64,000 nt of DNA from Deltaproteobacteria bacterium (GTDB lineage: Bacteria; Acidobacteriota; Thermoanaerobaculia; Multivoradales; JAHZIX01), in NCBI GenBank assembly GCA_022601195.1, contig JAHZIX010000008.1, positions 124,001 through 188,000 of the forward strand. Direction: 5' to 3'. Below, in pieces: positions 1 to 8,620 of this stretch; the first letter of the stretch is position 1, and each line of letters starts with the position of its first letter. The translations under genes were made by a program, and so were the position numbers. Under the pieces are notes generated by a model that saw only the letters and a program-made list of their open reading frames with translations, was not told where the DNA came from and ran no database searches.

Positions 1-210
1 CTGTGAACGACCTCGTCGTCACCGATTCCCAACAGGGAAGCACCGAGAAATCGCTCCGCCTCACCGTCCCCTAGCACGTTGATGGATCCCTGGGTCTCCT
101 CACCTCTCCTTGGCTCGGCCGACCCGCTTCAGGCTCATGCGGGCCACGAGCACTTCCCGGCCCGAGTTTCGGGCCTGCTGTTCGGTCATTCGGACCCGGC
201 CCAAAGGGAT
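1..210 (-). pseudogene. Decayed fragment of a flavin disulfide reductase
   Basis: The first ~210 bases align, base for base with scattered substitutions and small indels, to about 1547-1750, the 3' third of the intact reductase gene just downstream. I estimate roughly 75-80% identity by eye. On the minus strand the start of the fragment reads as the family motif MTEQQARNSG and then RVGRAKER, after which a TGA and a frame change break it. Homology stops near 205-210, where kinase/TPR-like sequence begins. The fragment continues beyond the left edge, so its full length is unknown. It is a broken second copy of the neighbouring gene, not an active gene. Confidence 0.8.
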
Positions 211-1400
211 CGAGGATGTCTAGACGTCCCGTGGGAAAGGAGAGCCTGGTAGCTGGCGGCTTCCTCCGGTCGGTCCAGAGCTTGATAGAGCTTAACCAGT
301 TGACCCAAGATTCGACCCTTTTCGTGCTGGTGCGTCGGCTCTTGAGTCACGATAACCCGGAGGATTCCGAGTAGCAGAGTCTCCGCTTCAACATAGTGGC
401 CGAGATCGAGAAGGCGAGCACCAAGACCGATCTGCGCATTGGCAGTCGAGAAATGAGCCGGGCCAAATTTGCGTCGGCGGATGTCCACCGCCTGACGAAA
501 CGCTGGCTCGGCACCACGGGCGTCGCCGACGCATTCGTCGAGAAGCTGCGAGACCGAGCAGGATAGAGCTCGCGTTCGGGTGATTCTCACCCATCGACAC
601 CCGGGCCCTCTCGAAGGCTTCTCGGAAGTAGGCCTCCGCTTCGGCGAACTCTTGATGGAACGTCGCCAGGGCTCCAAGGTTGTTCAGAGTACTGACGACG
701 CTCGGGTGATTCTCGTCCCTGCGCCGAGCGCGCTGGATAGCCAGCGCCTCGAGGAGCAGTGGCTCGAGCTCGCGGTAGTCTCCTCGACCGATCTGCGATG
801 TGGCCAGGTTAGACAGAGCCTCTGGGGTCGCCAGATGATCATTTCCGTACCAGTTCCGGGAGCGTGTGAGGACTTGACGGTACAGATCTTTCGACTTCCC
901 TGGGAGTCATTTCCGAGAGCCGATGTGGTACCCGGCCAGAGAGGAGCTCGTAGAGCAAGACTCCAAGGGAATAGGTATCGCTTGCCGTCGTGATGGCCTT
1001 ACCCTGGAGCTGCTCCGGGCTGGCATAGTCAGGGGTCAGGACTCGATGCCCAGGCCAGGTCCATCTTCTTGGAAGTCAGCTCGGCGTTCAGAAGCTTGGC
1101 GATGCCAAAGTCGAGGAGCTAGGGCTCGCCCCCCTTCGTCACCAGCACCTTACTGGGCTTGAGATCGCGATGGACAACGAGGTTCTAGTGAGCATAGTAG
1201 GCAGCTGCACACAGACGGCGGAGTAGATCCAGTCGTTCCTCGAGGGTTTGTCCATATCGATTGCAGTACTCAGTGATCGACTCGCCCTCGATCAAACTCA
1301 TTATGGCAGCCGAGTGGAGCGCAGGGATGGGGATGAGGCAGATCCCTTAGTAATGTGTGAAGAGCCCAAGAGTTTGGACAAATTTGGCGATGTCGACCTA
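211..1400 (-). pseudogene. Decayed Ser/Thr protein kinase-TPR gene
   Basis: Read on the minus strand, about 1320-925 gives kinase subdomains VI-IX: HRDLKPS (1155-1178 region), then LLDFGIAKLL and SLGVLLYELLSGRVP. The frame is broken by TAG codons at 1185-1187 and 1119-1121. A TPR region follows (about 900-220), ending in LVKLYQALDRPEEAASYQAL, which resembles the C terminus of the intact kinase at 21931-24660. The juxtamembrane and transmembrane part is missing, so the kinase and TPR parts are joined by an internal deletion, and the N-lobe is not recognisable. An open 163-codon stretch at 186-677 is only the surviving TPR part. Its closest relative in the window is the 21931-24660 kinase. Confidence 0.85.
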
Positions 1401-1425
1401 GCGGTTCCGGTCCGCTAGCGTCTTG

Positions 1426-2811
1426 CTACCTAAGAGGTCGCAGCTCTTGCAGCATGGTCGGGATCAATTCGCTCACCGTAGGGTGGATGTGAACCGCCCT
1501 CTGGATTACGGCATAGGGTGCGTCGGCGTACATGATGTCCAAAATGCCGTGAACGACCTCGTCCCCTCCGATTCCCAACAAAGAAGCCCCGAGGATCCGC
1601 TCCGTCTCCCCATCGACGAGCACCTTCATGAAGCCCTGGGTCTCTCCCCGTTCCTTGGCCCGACCTACCCGCTTCATGCTCATGCGGCCCATCAGCACCT
1701 TTCTGCCAGAGTTTCGAGCTTGCTGTTCGGTCATTCCGACTCGGCCCAAGGGCGGGTCGATGAAAAGGCCGTAGCAGGCGATACGGTCCTGAACGGTGCG
1801 GTTCTCGCCGTCCAAAAGGTTCCCTGCAACGATCTCGTAGTCGTTGTAGGCGGTGTGGGTAAACCCTCCGCGGCGATTCACCTCCCCGAGAGCCCATACA
1901 TGAGAAAGGTTGGTGCGCAGCTGATCATCGACCGGAATATAGCCCCGCTTGTCGACCTCGATTCCGGCCTTTTCGAGACCGAGATCGTGAGTATTGGGAA
2001 GCCGGCCCACCGCCATTAGAAGGTGGCTACCGGAAGCCGTGGGAGCTTGTTCAGCACACTCCAAGCCGATAGAGACGCCATCCGAGTGCGCGCTTGCGGA
2101 AAGGCATTCGGCGCCCAGGCGTACCTCGATACCCTCTCCTTCCAAGATCCCGAGTATGGCCTCCGAAACGTCCGGATCTTCCCTCCCCACCAAGCGGTCG
2201 CCTTGTTCGATGACGGTCACCTCGCTGCCAAAGCGGCGGTACATTTGGGCGAACTCCAAGCCGATATAACTGCCGCCAACGACGATCAAATGCTTGGGGA
2301 GGAAATCGAGGTCCAGAATCGTGCTGCTGGTCAAGAAACTGACATCGTCCAACCCTGGTAGGTCGGGAACCCGTGGCCGAGCCCCCACGTTGATGAAGAT
2401 GCGGTCAGCGCTGATCTCACGCTCTCCCACCTGAAGAGTATTGGGACTCAAAAAGCGCCCATGGCCTTCGAGGACCGTCAGCTTCCCCGTCGACCTCAAC
2501 CAACCTTCGACGCCCTCCGTAGACTGCTTGACGATGGCATCTTTTCGCGCTCGCACCTTCGTCATATCCACCTGTACATCGCCTGGAATCGAGACGCCAT
2601 AGGTCTCTGCTTGGCGAGCCATGTGGGCAACTCGGGCACTCGCCACCAAAGCCTTCGTGGGTATACAGCCGACGTTGACACAGGTACCGCCGAAGCGGTG
2701 CCGTTCGACGATCGCGGTCTTCAATCCCTCCCCCGCGAGGCGCACCGCCAAGGAAGGGCCTGCTTGCCCGGTACCGATCACCACAGCGTCGAACGGAGTC
2801 ACTTCGGCCAT
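1426..2811 (-). CDS. FAD-dependent pyridine nucleotide-disulfide oxidoreductase (MerA/Lpd-like)
   Basis: A 461-residue class I flavin disulfide reductase. The FAD-binding site VVIGTGQAGPSLA is at residues 11-23, the redox-active disulfide GGTCVNVGCIPTK is near 41-53, a second dinucleotide-binding site (IVVGGSYIGLEFA) lies near 175-187, and the dimerisation domain ends in HIHPTVSELIP, which supplies the catalytic His-Glu pair in this family. There is no N-terminal metal-binding domain and no C-terminal vicinal Cys pair, so true mercuric reductase is unlikely even though such proteins are often given that name. The gene lies 33 nt after the SenA/EgtB-like gene on the same strand, so the two probably share a transcript. 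A thiol or selenol redox role is inferred from that context only. Confidence 0.9.
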   Translation of the reverse strand: MAEVTPFDAVVIGTGQAGPSLAVRLAGEGLKTAIVERHRFGGTCVNVGCIPTKALVASARVAHMARQAETYGVSIPGDVQVDMTKVRARKDAIVKQSTEGVEGWLRSTGKLTVLEGHGRFLSPNTLQVGEREISADRIFINVGARPRVPDLPGLDDVSFLTSSTILDLDFLPKHLIVVGGSYIGLEFAQMYRRFGSEVTVIEQGDRLVGREDPDVSEAILGILEGEGIEVRLGAECLSASAHSDGVSIGLECAEQAPTASGSHLLMAVGRLPNTHDLGLEKAGIEVDKRGYIPVDDQLRTNLSHVWALGEVNRRGGFTHTAYNDYEIVAGNLLDGENRTVQDRIACYGLFIDPPLGRVGMTEQQARNSGRKVLMGRMSMKRVGRAKERGETQGFMKVLVDGETERILGASLLGIGGDEVVHGILDIMYADAPYAVIQRAVHIHPTVSELIPTMLQELRPLR

Positions 2812-2844
2812 TCTCTCTCCTCAAAGTTCTTTTTGGACCCAGAA

Positions 2845-4155
2845 TCAACGGAGAGCGCAGGTTCGAAACCCTGCCCAAACGTCCCGCCGATCCGGTTGGT
2901 AGAAGTTGCGCCAAGTGTTGCGCAGCATGCGGAAACGAGTTGCCCAACAACCGCCGCGCAACACTTTGTGGTCACCGAACCACGGCTCCGAATAGTCCTT
3001 GTAGGGATCTGCTTCAAAGCCTGGATAAGGGCCGAAATCCGTGGCGGTCCATTCCCAAACGTTGCCCACCATTTGGCGAAGACCGGTCGGTGTATCTCCT
3101 CCCGGCAATGCTGTCACGGCGACCGACCCCTCGTAGAAGCCATTGACGCAGGCTCTTCCCTCCGGGGAAGCTTCCTCGCCCCAAGGATAGGTGTTTTTCT
3201 CCAAGCTCGAGGCCGCCATTTCCCACTCTGCCTCCGTAGGCAGGCGCCGGCCTGCCCAGCGGCAATAGGCATCCGCTTCGTACCACCCCACGTTCATCAT
3301 AGGAAGGAGAGGTTCGATCTCGACGAGGCGATCGTAGGCTCGGCGGCGCCAAGGTTCAGAGCCTTCCCGGCACCACGTAACAGGGTGTCTCGGTTCCGCC
3401 TCTTCCAGCCATTTTCTTCCCTCGTCACACCACAATTCCGGGCGCTGGTACCCGGCGTCCTCGACAAATTCCAGAAACTGCCCTTGGGTCACCGCTGTAG
3501 CTGCCATGGCGAAGGCTTCCACCCGCACCGTGTGAGCCCATTTTTCATTGTCGAAGACGAAGGAAAAACCGGGAGATGCGCCGAGTTGGAACGATCCACC
3601 GGCGAAGCCAACGTCGCCACCTAGGCCAGCCAAGCTAAGGGGGCTGACCGTATCGGGCTCCGGTAGATTCAGCCGGACCCCGAAGGACTCCGGAGGGGGA
3701 GCTGGATAGCCAAGGGTTTGGCGGGTATAGGCGAAAGCCTCAGCATGCATATCCTCATGAAAAAGAGCGAGAATGTGAAAGTAGACCTGCTCCGGGCTCG
3801 GTTCTCCCACCAGATGCTCTAGGGTGTCCTCCAGGGAGTCCTGCATATAGGCCAGGATCTTCTCCCGCCCCACCAGCCTCAAGTCCCAACGGGTGTCGTG
3901 GGGCACCGCCATGGAGTCATAAAGTACATCGGCTCGTTCGAGGAGTGACGCCTTCCCCCTCAGGTGCCGACGGATCCAACGCTCTTGGAACCAAGCAACG
4001 TGACCGATTTCCCACAGCAACGGATTGACTATCGACAGCTGAGGTCCTATGAGCTGCTCGTCATCGAGATCCTCCACCAAGGCGAGGGTTCGCCACCGGG
4101 CATCTTGAAGCGCCTTCGCCAGCTCAGTGGCGGAATAACGAGCCGTACTCTTCAT
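2845..4155 (-). CDS. EgtB/SenA-family nonheme iron enzyme (candidate selenoneine synthase)
   Basis: 436 residues: an N-terminal DinB-like helical domain followed by an FGE/SUMF1-type domain (about 190-436, with [17 protein letters not shown] and RGGCW). The likely iron ligands are H52 (in [13 protein letters not shown]) and H133/H137 (in [10 protein letters not shown]). Classical EgtB carries HEQQHQE at the latter site. As I recall, the HEDMH form with downstream YTRQTLG is typical of SenA, which joins hercynine to a selenosugar. Divergent selD, 168 bp away, supports selenium use. The alternative is an ergothioneine-type sulfoxide synthase. Membership of the EgtB/SenA superfamily is firm; the selenoneine assignment is an inference at moderate confidence. 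The gene is followed by a disulfide reductase in probable operon. Confidence 0.85.
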   Translation of the reverse strand: MKSTARYSATELAKALQDARWRTLALVEDLDDEQLIGPQLSIVNPLLWEIGHVAWFQERWIRRHLRGKASLLERADVLYDSMAVPHDTRWDLRLVGREKILAYMQDSLEDTLEHLVGEPSPEQVYFHILALFHEDMHAEAFAYTRQTLGYPAPPPESFGVRLNLPEPDTVSPLSLAGLGGDVGFAGGSFQLGASPGFSFVFDNEKWAHTVRVEAFAMAATAVTQGQFLEFVEDAGYQRPELWCDEGRKWLEEAEPRHPVTWCREGSEPWRRRAYDRLVEIEPLLPMMNVGWYEADAYCRWAGRRLPTEAEWEMAASSLEKNTYPWGEEASPEGRACVNGFYEGSVAVTALPGGDTPTGLRQMVGNVWEWTATDFGPYPGFEADPYKDYSEPWFGDHKVLRGGCWATRFRMLRNTWRNFYQPDRRDVWAGFRTCALR

Positions 4156-4323
4156 GAGTCTTTATTTCTGCGGTGAGATCGCTTTCCCAAGGTGGATCTG
4201 TTCTCCCAAGGTGAATGAGGGATTCCTTCGACAAGAGTGTACCGAACTCCCATCCCGCCAGGAACCGCGATAGTCTTGGCAAGCCCACTCTCGTGGATCG
4301 AATAGGAAGGGAGGTGATGATCG

Positions 4324-5385
4324 ATGGCAATCAAGAGCTTGTTTCAAAAGGCGACCCTGACCAGTCTGGCCAAGACCTGCGGTTGAGCGGCCAAATTGAG
4401 CCCGGTCGGGCTCGGTGAGCTCCTGGCAAGTCTGCCCAAAAACGAAGATCCCAACCTTCTGGTGGGTTTTTCTACCAGTGACGACGCTGCGGTCTATCGG
4501 CTCAGCGGCGAAACCGCTCTGGTGATGACCGCGGACATCATCACCCCACCGGTGGACGACCCGCACCTCTTCGGTCAGATCGCCGCTGCCAACGCCCTGT
4601 CGGATGTTTTTGCCATGGGAGGCAAGCCCTTGGCCTGCCTCAACCTGATCGGATTTCCCGCGGACAAACTGGGGCCGGAAGTCCTCCACGGCATGGTGGC
4701 TGGTGCTTTGACCAAAGTCACTGAGGCAGGAGCGGTTCTGGCAGGGGGTCACACCACGGAGGACGAAGAACCCAAAATGGGACTCTCCGTTACCGGGGTA
4801 GTGCATCCGGACAAAGTGTGGACCAACGCTGGTGCCCAACCGGGAGACGCCCTGGTGATGACCAAACCCATCGGCAGTGGCGTTCTGTTCAACGCCAACC
4901 TCAAGGGTTGGGTCTCCACAGAGGCTCTGGACACCTGCATCGCCTGGATCACCACCCTCAACAAGAGGGCCGCGGAAATCATGAGTGGGTTCGAGATCCA
5001 CGCCGCTACAGACATCACCGGTTTCGGTCTCGCTGGCCATTGCCTGGAGGTGGCGGAAGGGTCCGAGGCCAGCTTGCGCATCGACATCGATGCCATACCG
5101 GTGATGGACGAAGCTCTGGCCGTGTACCAGCGGGGGATGACCACCGGCGTCAATGCCGTCAATCGCCAGCTGGTGGAATCGAAATGGCGTTTCGAAAGGG
5201 AGTTACCCTTTTGGCACCAGGAGATCTTCATCGATCCCCAGACCTCCGGTCCCTTGCTCGCCGCGGTGCCGCCGGAACAGGCCGACGACCTGGTGGCGGC
5301 GCTACAGGATTCCGGCATCGAAGTCGCCCGCCGGGTCGGTACCGTGGAGCCCTTCGATGGTCGGAGCCGGTTGATCTTCGAGTAG
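4324..5385 (+). CDS. selD: Selenide, water dikinase, selenocysteine-containing
   Basis: SelD makes selenophosphate from selenide and ATP. Read from ATG 4324, preceded by a strong ribosome site (GGAGGTGAT, 4311-4319 region), the protein is 353 residues if the in-frame TGA at 4384-4386 is decoded as selenocysteine: LTSLAKTCGUAAKLSP, Sec21 and Lys24. These match the catalytic Cys/Sec and Lys of SelD (C17/K20 in E. coli). A start at the TTG after the TGA (4396) would drop both catalytic residues and the Gly-rich N terminus. An in-frame TGA at 4318 blocks any longer start. The rest is typical SelD: SDDAAVYRL, GGHT, ATDITGFGLAGH and DPQTSGPLL. It diverges from the SenA-like gene. A standard gene caller would truncate it. 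Confidence 0.95.
4395..4416 (+). promoter_or_regulatory. Bacterial SECIS-like hairpin in selD
   Basis: Directly after the Sec codon, GAGCCC (4398-4403) pairs perfectly with GGGCTC (4408-4413) around the loop GGTC (4404-4407). Two wobble pairs and one A-T pair extend the stem to 4395-4416. The loop begins 17 nt after the TGA. That lies inside the spacing known for bacterial SECIS elements, and the loop GGUC matches the G-U apical feature read by SelB. No bulged U is seen in the upper stem. It would direct Sec insertion. Confidence 0.75.
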
Positions 5386-5583
5386 ACGCCCCTTTCCATT
5401 TGGCTGTCCCCCTCTTTGCCCTAGATTCCCGGACTTCCTCAGACTTCGTTCCAAGTCCCTCGACCGAGCGGTGTCGCCGAAAACGTGGTGGAAGCTTCAC
5501 CGCTGCGCCCTGTCGGCAACCTGTCCTGAAACTGTCCCTTCTCTGGCCTTGCTTCGCAGGGAACGGACGGTTAGCTTAGATCC

Positions 5584-6189
5584 ATGAGAACCGGCAATGA
5601 GCCATCATTGGCACGAAGGATTCGAAGTATTCGCCATCGGCAAGGCCTGAGCCAGTCCGACCTCGCCGAGCTAGCAGGTGTTTCCACCAAAACCATTCAG
5701 CGTTTGGAAGCCGCAAGGGCCATCGCTGGTCGCAGCCGGCGAGCGGTCTTGTCCGCCCTGAAGATTGCTTCCGAGAATCTCGACGGACCCGAGAGTGATA
5801 AAAAAGTAGCTGCTGAGGGCTGCTGGGTCGCGGTAAAGGCAGCTCGAACCCTCATGAAGATCCTCGCCACAGCGCGCTCCTTCGAGATCGAGCTCGATCT
5901 CGAAGGCTGGCGCCGAGAGCTTCGGGATCGACCCTGGTACCGACGTGATCTGGTATTGGCCTCCCATAACCCGACCGATGTGATCCTAGAGATCGTCGAC
6001 CGTGCCCCGGAGATGTCGAGACTGTCACCGGGAAAGGCAGCGAGACAACAACGCGAGCTCTCCGAAGCCATGACAGCCGCAGAAGCCATGGGATGGAGCT
6101 TTGCAACTCGCCTCGACGACCAGCGACACCTTTCCTTGTATCTAGGGTGTCCCTCCACTGTCTCGGAAAGAGCCAAGGGAAGCTCGTGA
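5584..6189 (+). CDS. XRE-family helix-turn-helix regulator
   Basis: 201 residues. An N-terminal Cro/C1-type HTH spans about 8-60 (RQGLSQSDLAELAGVSTKTI, then QRLE), the classical XRE pattern. The C-terminal ~140 residues match no family I recognise and contain a charged region about 95-120 (FEIELDLEGWRRELRDRPWY). It probably binds DNA as a dimer; targets are unknown. It lies 198 bp after selD on the same strand and has its own upstream space, so linkage to selenium metabolism is not shown. The downstream neighbour converges on it from the minus strand. Confidence 0.8.
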   Translation: MRTGNEPSLARRIRSIRHRQGLSQSDLAELAGVSTKTIQRLEAARAIAGRSRRAVLSALKIASENLDGPESDKKVAAEGCWVAVKAARTLMKILATARSFEIELDLEGWRRELRDRPWYRRDLVLASHNPTDVILEIVDRAPEMSRLSPGKAARQQRELSEAMTAAEAMGWSFATRLDDQRHLSLYLGCPSTVSERAKGSS

Positions 6190-6213
6190 GCCAACGATAA
6201 CTCTGCTTCTCAG

Positions 6214-6420
6214 TCAATTCGATCCCTCCGCTGACACGTGCTCTTTCACCCATCCCACCATGGGAGAGAAGTAGGCCTTGGGATAGCCCATGGAAAGAAC
6301 ACGAGTCTGACTGTTGAGAAAGTGACTCAACTCCTCGTAAACCCGCACGGAAATATTGCTCGCACCGCCCGCGATGAGGCTCTCCGGATAGGCGACTCTC
6401 TCAGGAACCTCCTGCTTCAC
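6214..6420 (-). pseudogene. In-frame continuation of the exported protein beyond an amber codon
   Basis: After the TAG at 6423-6421 the same frame stays open for another 68 codons and reads like normal protein (VKQEVPERVAYPESL, YEELSHFLNSQTRV) until TAA at 6214-6216. The first codon after the TAG is GTG with no ribosome site. The simplest reading is that one gene (6214-7035) has been split by a recent nonsense mutation. Independent translation is less likely. Confidence 0.45.
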
Positions 6421-7035
6421 CTAACCAATCGGTTCCCGGGAAACCTCTTCAGGTTCTTGGCTCGGTGCAAAAGGCAAGTAAGAGCCTTTCGGACCTCGTG
6501 GGATGAGGCATCGGGAAAAAGGAATCGTTCTCCAGTATTGGATCTGCCATTTTGAAAAGAGAGGCTTAGGCGGAGGCTGCTCCACGGAAAAACGAATCTC
6601 CCTCCGTTCTACGCCGCCATTGGCTTGGCTATAAAGAACGAGGCTGCCATGATCATTTTTCAGCTCGGCGCCTTCTTCTCTATCAGCCAGGGAGAGCTTC
6701 ACCTCAGCGGTTTCCGCGGCGCCAAGAACGAAGGACTCGGTCGGAAGCTCGATGCCCTGAGGTTGAGCGTCCGTAGTGATTTTGGCGGCCAGAAACTCCC
6801 AGACGGAACCCTCTAGCTTCACCACCAGGGGCACCTCCTCCGCTGAGTCGTTCACAATGTCCAAGGAAGCACTCGGATCCGTGAGGGTCATCTCGAACGG
6901 GGAAGAGTCTTCGAAACGGAACACCGTAGCCGACGCGAGGAAGTCTTCTAGACCCCCCTCACTCACGGTCGCCGCTCCCAACAGCCACGGAAGAGACACG
7001 AGGGAAAAAAGACCACAAGCGAGAGCTTTTTTCAT
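6421..7035 (-). CDS. Exported protein of unknown function, probably truncated by an amber codon
   Basis: About 204 residues from ATG 7035, which has AAGGG nine bases upstream; a second ATG lies at 7044. A signal peptide (MKKALACGLFSLVSLPWLLG) is followed by a region that looks like a beta-sandwich and ends in a Pro/Glu-rich tail (PSQEPEEVSREPIG). No known domain is recognised. It is the last of three minus-strand genes (9016 to 6421) with short gaps, so it is likely co-transcribed with the 509- and 131-residue genes. The frame continues past the TAG at 6421-6423. Confidence 0.6.
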   Translation of the reverse strand: MKKALACGLFSLVSLPWLLGAATVSEGGLEDFLASATVFRFEDSSPFEMTLTDPSASLDIVNDSAEEVPLVVKLEGSVWEFLAAKITTDAQPQGIELPTESFVLGAAETAEVKLSLADREEGAELKNDHGSLVLYSQANGGVERREIRFSVEQPPPKPLFSKWQIQYWRTIPFSRCLIPRGPKGSYLPFAPSQEPEEVSREPIG

Positions 7036-7077
7036 GACCAGCATCCCTTAGTTCGATACCATCAGAGTTCCACAGTG

Positions 7078-8607
7078 CTAATTAGGTGCACCCAGTTGAA
7101 AAGCCACCAAGCTGACGATATCGATCGAATCTTGATCCAGATCGGTTTCTCCCGGCCGAAAGATCCTCTCTCGTTTGAACGGAAATCCGATGCGGAACTG
7201 TGCTGACTTCTTGATCTTGAAGTCGACGAAGGGTGTCACCGCTTGGGTTCGCAAGATTCCCTTTGCACAATCCTCATCCGGGGAGGAGCAATCTCTAGCC
7301 TCGAAGGCAATACCGAAGACAATGGAAGGCACGAAGAGACTCTCTTTGTAGTCATCCGTCTTTTTGTAACCCTTCTCGTTCAGGACCGTAAGGCGACGGC
7401 TCCAAGTAGCTCCAATGCCGTCGTAGTCGGCTATCGGAGCACCCCTCTCGGAGGACTCACGCTCGGTGCTTCGGGAGAGAAGGAAAGAAAGGCCGTTCTT
7501 TTCCCCCAAACGCCAATCCAAAGACAGCGACAGAGACCTCGACTTGGTTTGATGATCGTTGTCATTAAGGCCGTCCCCATCGTTGTCAACCTCACCGCCA
7601 CTAATGACATTGAAAAATGAGTGGATGTAGTTGAGGCTGATCACCGGCTTGCGCGTCCCATAAAGCTCCTCTCGGTAGCCCAAATAGGCCTTGGCAGCGT
7701 AGCTGGCCAGAGCCTTGTCAATAGAGGCTCCGAGAGCTGTGATCTCCGCTCGGATAGCTTCCAGATCAGTGAGACCCGGAAGAGCCGCATGCTCAGCGAT
7801 ATAGGAACGCTCAGCCGTGGAAAGAAAGATGGGAAATGCCTTGTTCCACACTTTCAGTGTTTTCTTTTTCTGCTGCAGATTTTCTGGGTCGGGGCCCTCT
7901 GCAACAAATTCCAGCTGGTGGATTTCATCCTGTAGCTCTGCTCTAGCTGTGTCCAACTCGACCAGGGCGCAGTGGACTCGATACAACAGGTCACCAGAAG
8001 CTGGATGGGCTCTCGCTTCCAAAACCTCTTCTTGTAAGCCTTTGACCCGCGCTCTCTGATCAGGGCAATCAGCGTCCGTCCGGTAGGTTAGCGCGTCGAA
8101 TTCTCGTCTTTGGAGCCTGTTTCGGCGCAACTTCTTGGCGTCGGTGAGAGCCAGGGGAAATGTGCCATGGGGCGACTTCTCCCTCACTCCATCCCAGTAA
8201 TTCTGCCACTTGGCTTTACCATTGGAGCTGACGGGATTCAAAGGGTTGTATTTGAATGACAGCCCAACGGCCGTGACATCGTCTTTCTGGCTGAGTTGCA
8301 ACCGACTTTCGGACCAGAAATTGTAGCTACTGTTCCCTCCCCGAGGTAGCAGGAAGGGAGCCCAGGTTACGGCAGCCGCCTTGTCTTCCACCGCCACGGA
8401 AGCCTCGAGGTAGTCGTACCCCTCGACCTTAGAGTCAGAAAAGAGAGCTGGATGAGGGGTTCCAGACAACAGGCTGGACTCGCCGGATCGGAAAGAAAAG
8501 GGAGCTTCGGCCCCGTCCTGTGCCATGGCTGAAGTCGCCAATGAGCCGAGCCCCAGGAAGGCGATGATGAGACCCACCCTTGGGATGTTCGAAATCGGAT
8601 GCTTCAT
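7078..8607 (-). CDS. Exported protein with a possible outer-membrane beta-barrel end
   Basis: 509 residues with a clear signal peptide (VGLIIAFLGLGSLATSAMAQ, cleavage after AMA). A helical, charged middle (about 170-330) may form a coiled coil. The C-terminal ~150 residues alternate polar and hydrophobic residues in a way typical of barrel strands (RSLSLSLDWRLGEKNGLSFL; TPFVDFKIKKSAQFRIGFPF), though the last residue is Asn, not the usual Phe. A calcium-like Asp/Asn loop, DNDGDGLNDND, sits near 345. I do not recognise the family. It lies 13 nt after the 131-residue gene, so it is in operon with it. Confidence 0.75.
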   Translation of the reverse strand: MKHPISNIPRVGLIIAFLGLGSLATSAMAQDGAEAPFSFRSGESSLLSGTPHPALFSDSKVEGYDYLEASVAVEDKAAAVTWAPFLLPRGGNSSYNFWSESRLQLSQKDDVTAVGLSFKYNPLNPVSSNGKAKWQNYWDGVREKSPHGTFPLALTDAKKLRRNRLQRREFDALTYRTDADCPDQRARVKGLQEEVLEARAHPASGDLLYRVHCALVELDTARAELQDEIHQLEFVAEGPDPENLQQKKKTLKVWNKAFPIFLSTAERSYIAEHAALPGLTDLEAIRAEITALGASIDKALASYAAKAYLGYREELYGTRKPVISLNYIHSFFNVISGGEVDNDGDGLNDNDHQTKSRSLSLSLDWRLGEKNGLSFLLSRSTERESSERGAPIADYDGIGATWSRRLTVLNEKGYKKTDDYKESLFVPSIVFGIAFEARDCSSPDEDCAKGILRTQAVTPFVDFKIKKSAQFRIGFPFKRERIFRPGETDLDQDSIDIVSLVAFQLGAPN

Positions 8608-8620
8608 GGTCAGCGCCTTT

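Noticed and set aside
1426-2811. Mercuric reductase
   Set aside because: There is no N-terminal metal-binding domain, no C-terminal vicinal cysteines and no mer genes nearby; only the general flavin disulfide reductase family is supported.
2461-3624. Plus-strand open frame of 387 codons
   Set aside because: It lies antisense across the reductase and SenA-like genes, has no ribosome site and no protein-like motifs; it is a shadow of the minus-strand genes in GC-rich DNA.
5401-5422. Sigma-54-like TGGC...TTGC pair before the XRE gene
   Set aside because: The spacing between the GG and GC elements is too long for a -24/-12 promoter.
5386-5583. tRNA-Sec gene near selD
   Set aside because: I looked for the long acceptor and variable arms of tRNA-Sec in this gap and found no such fold.
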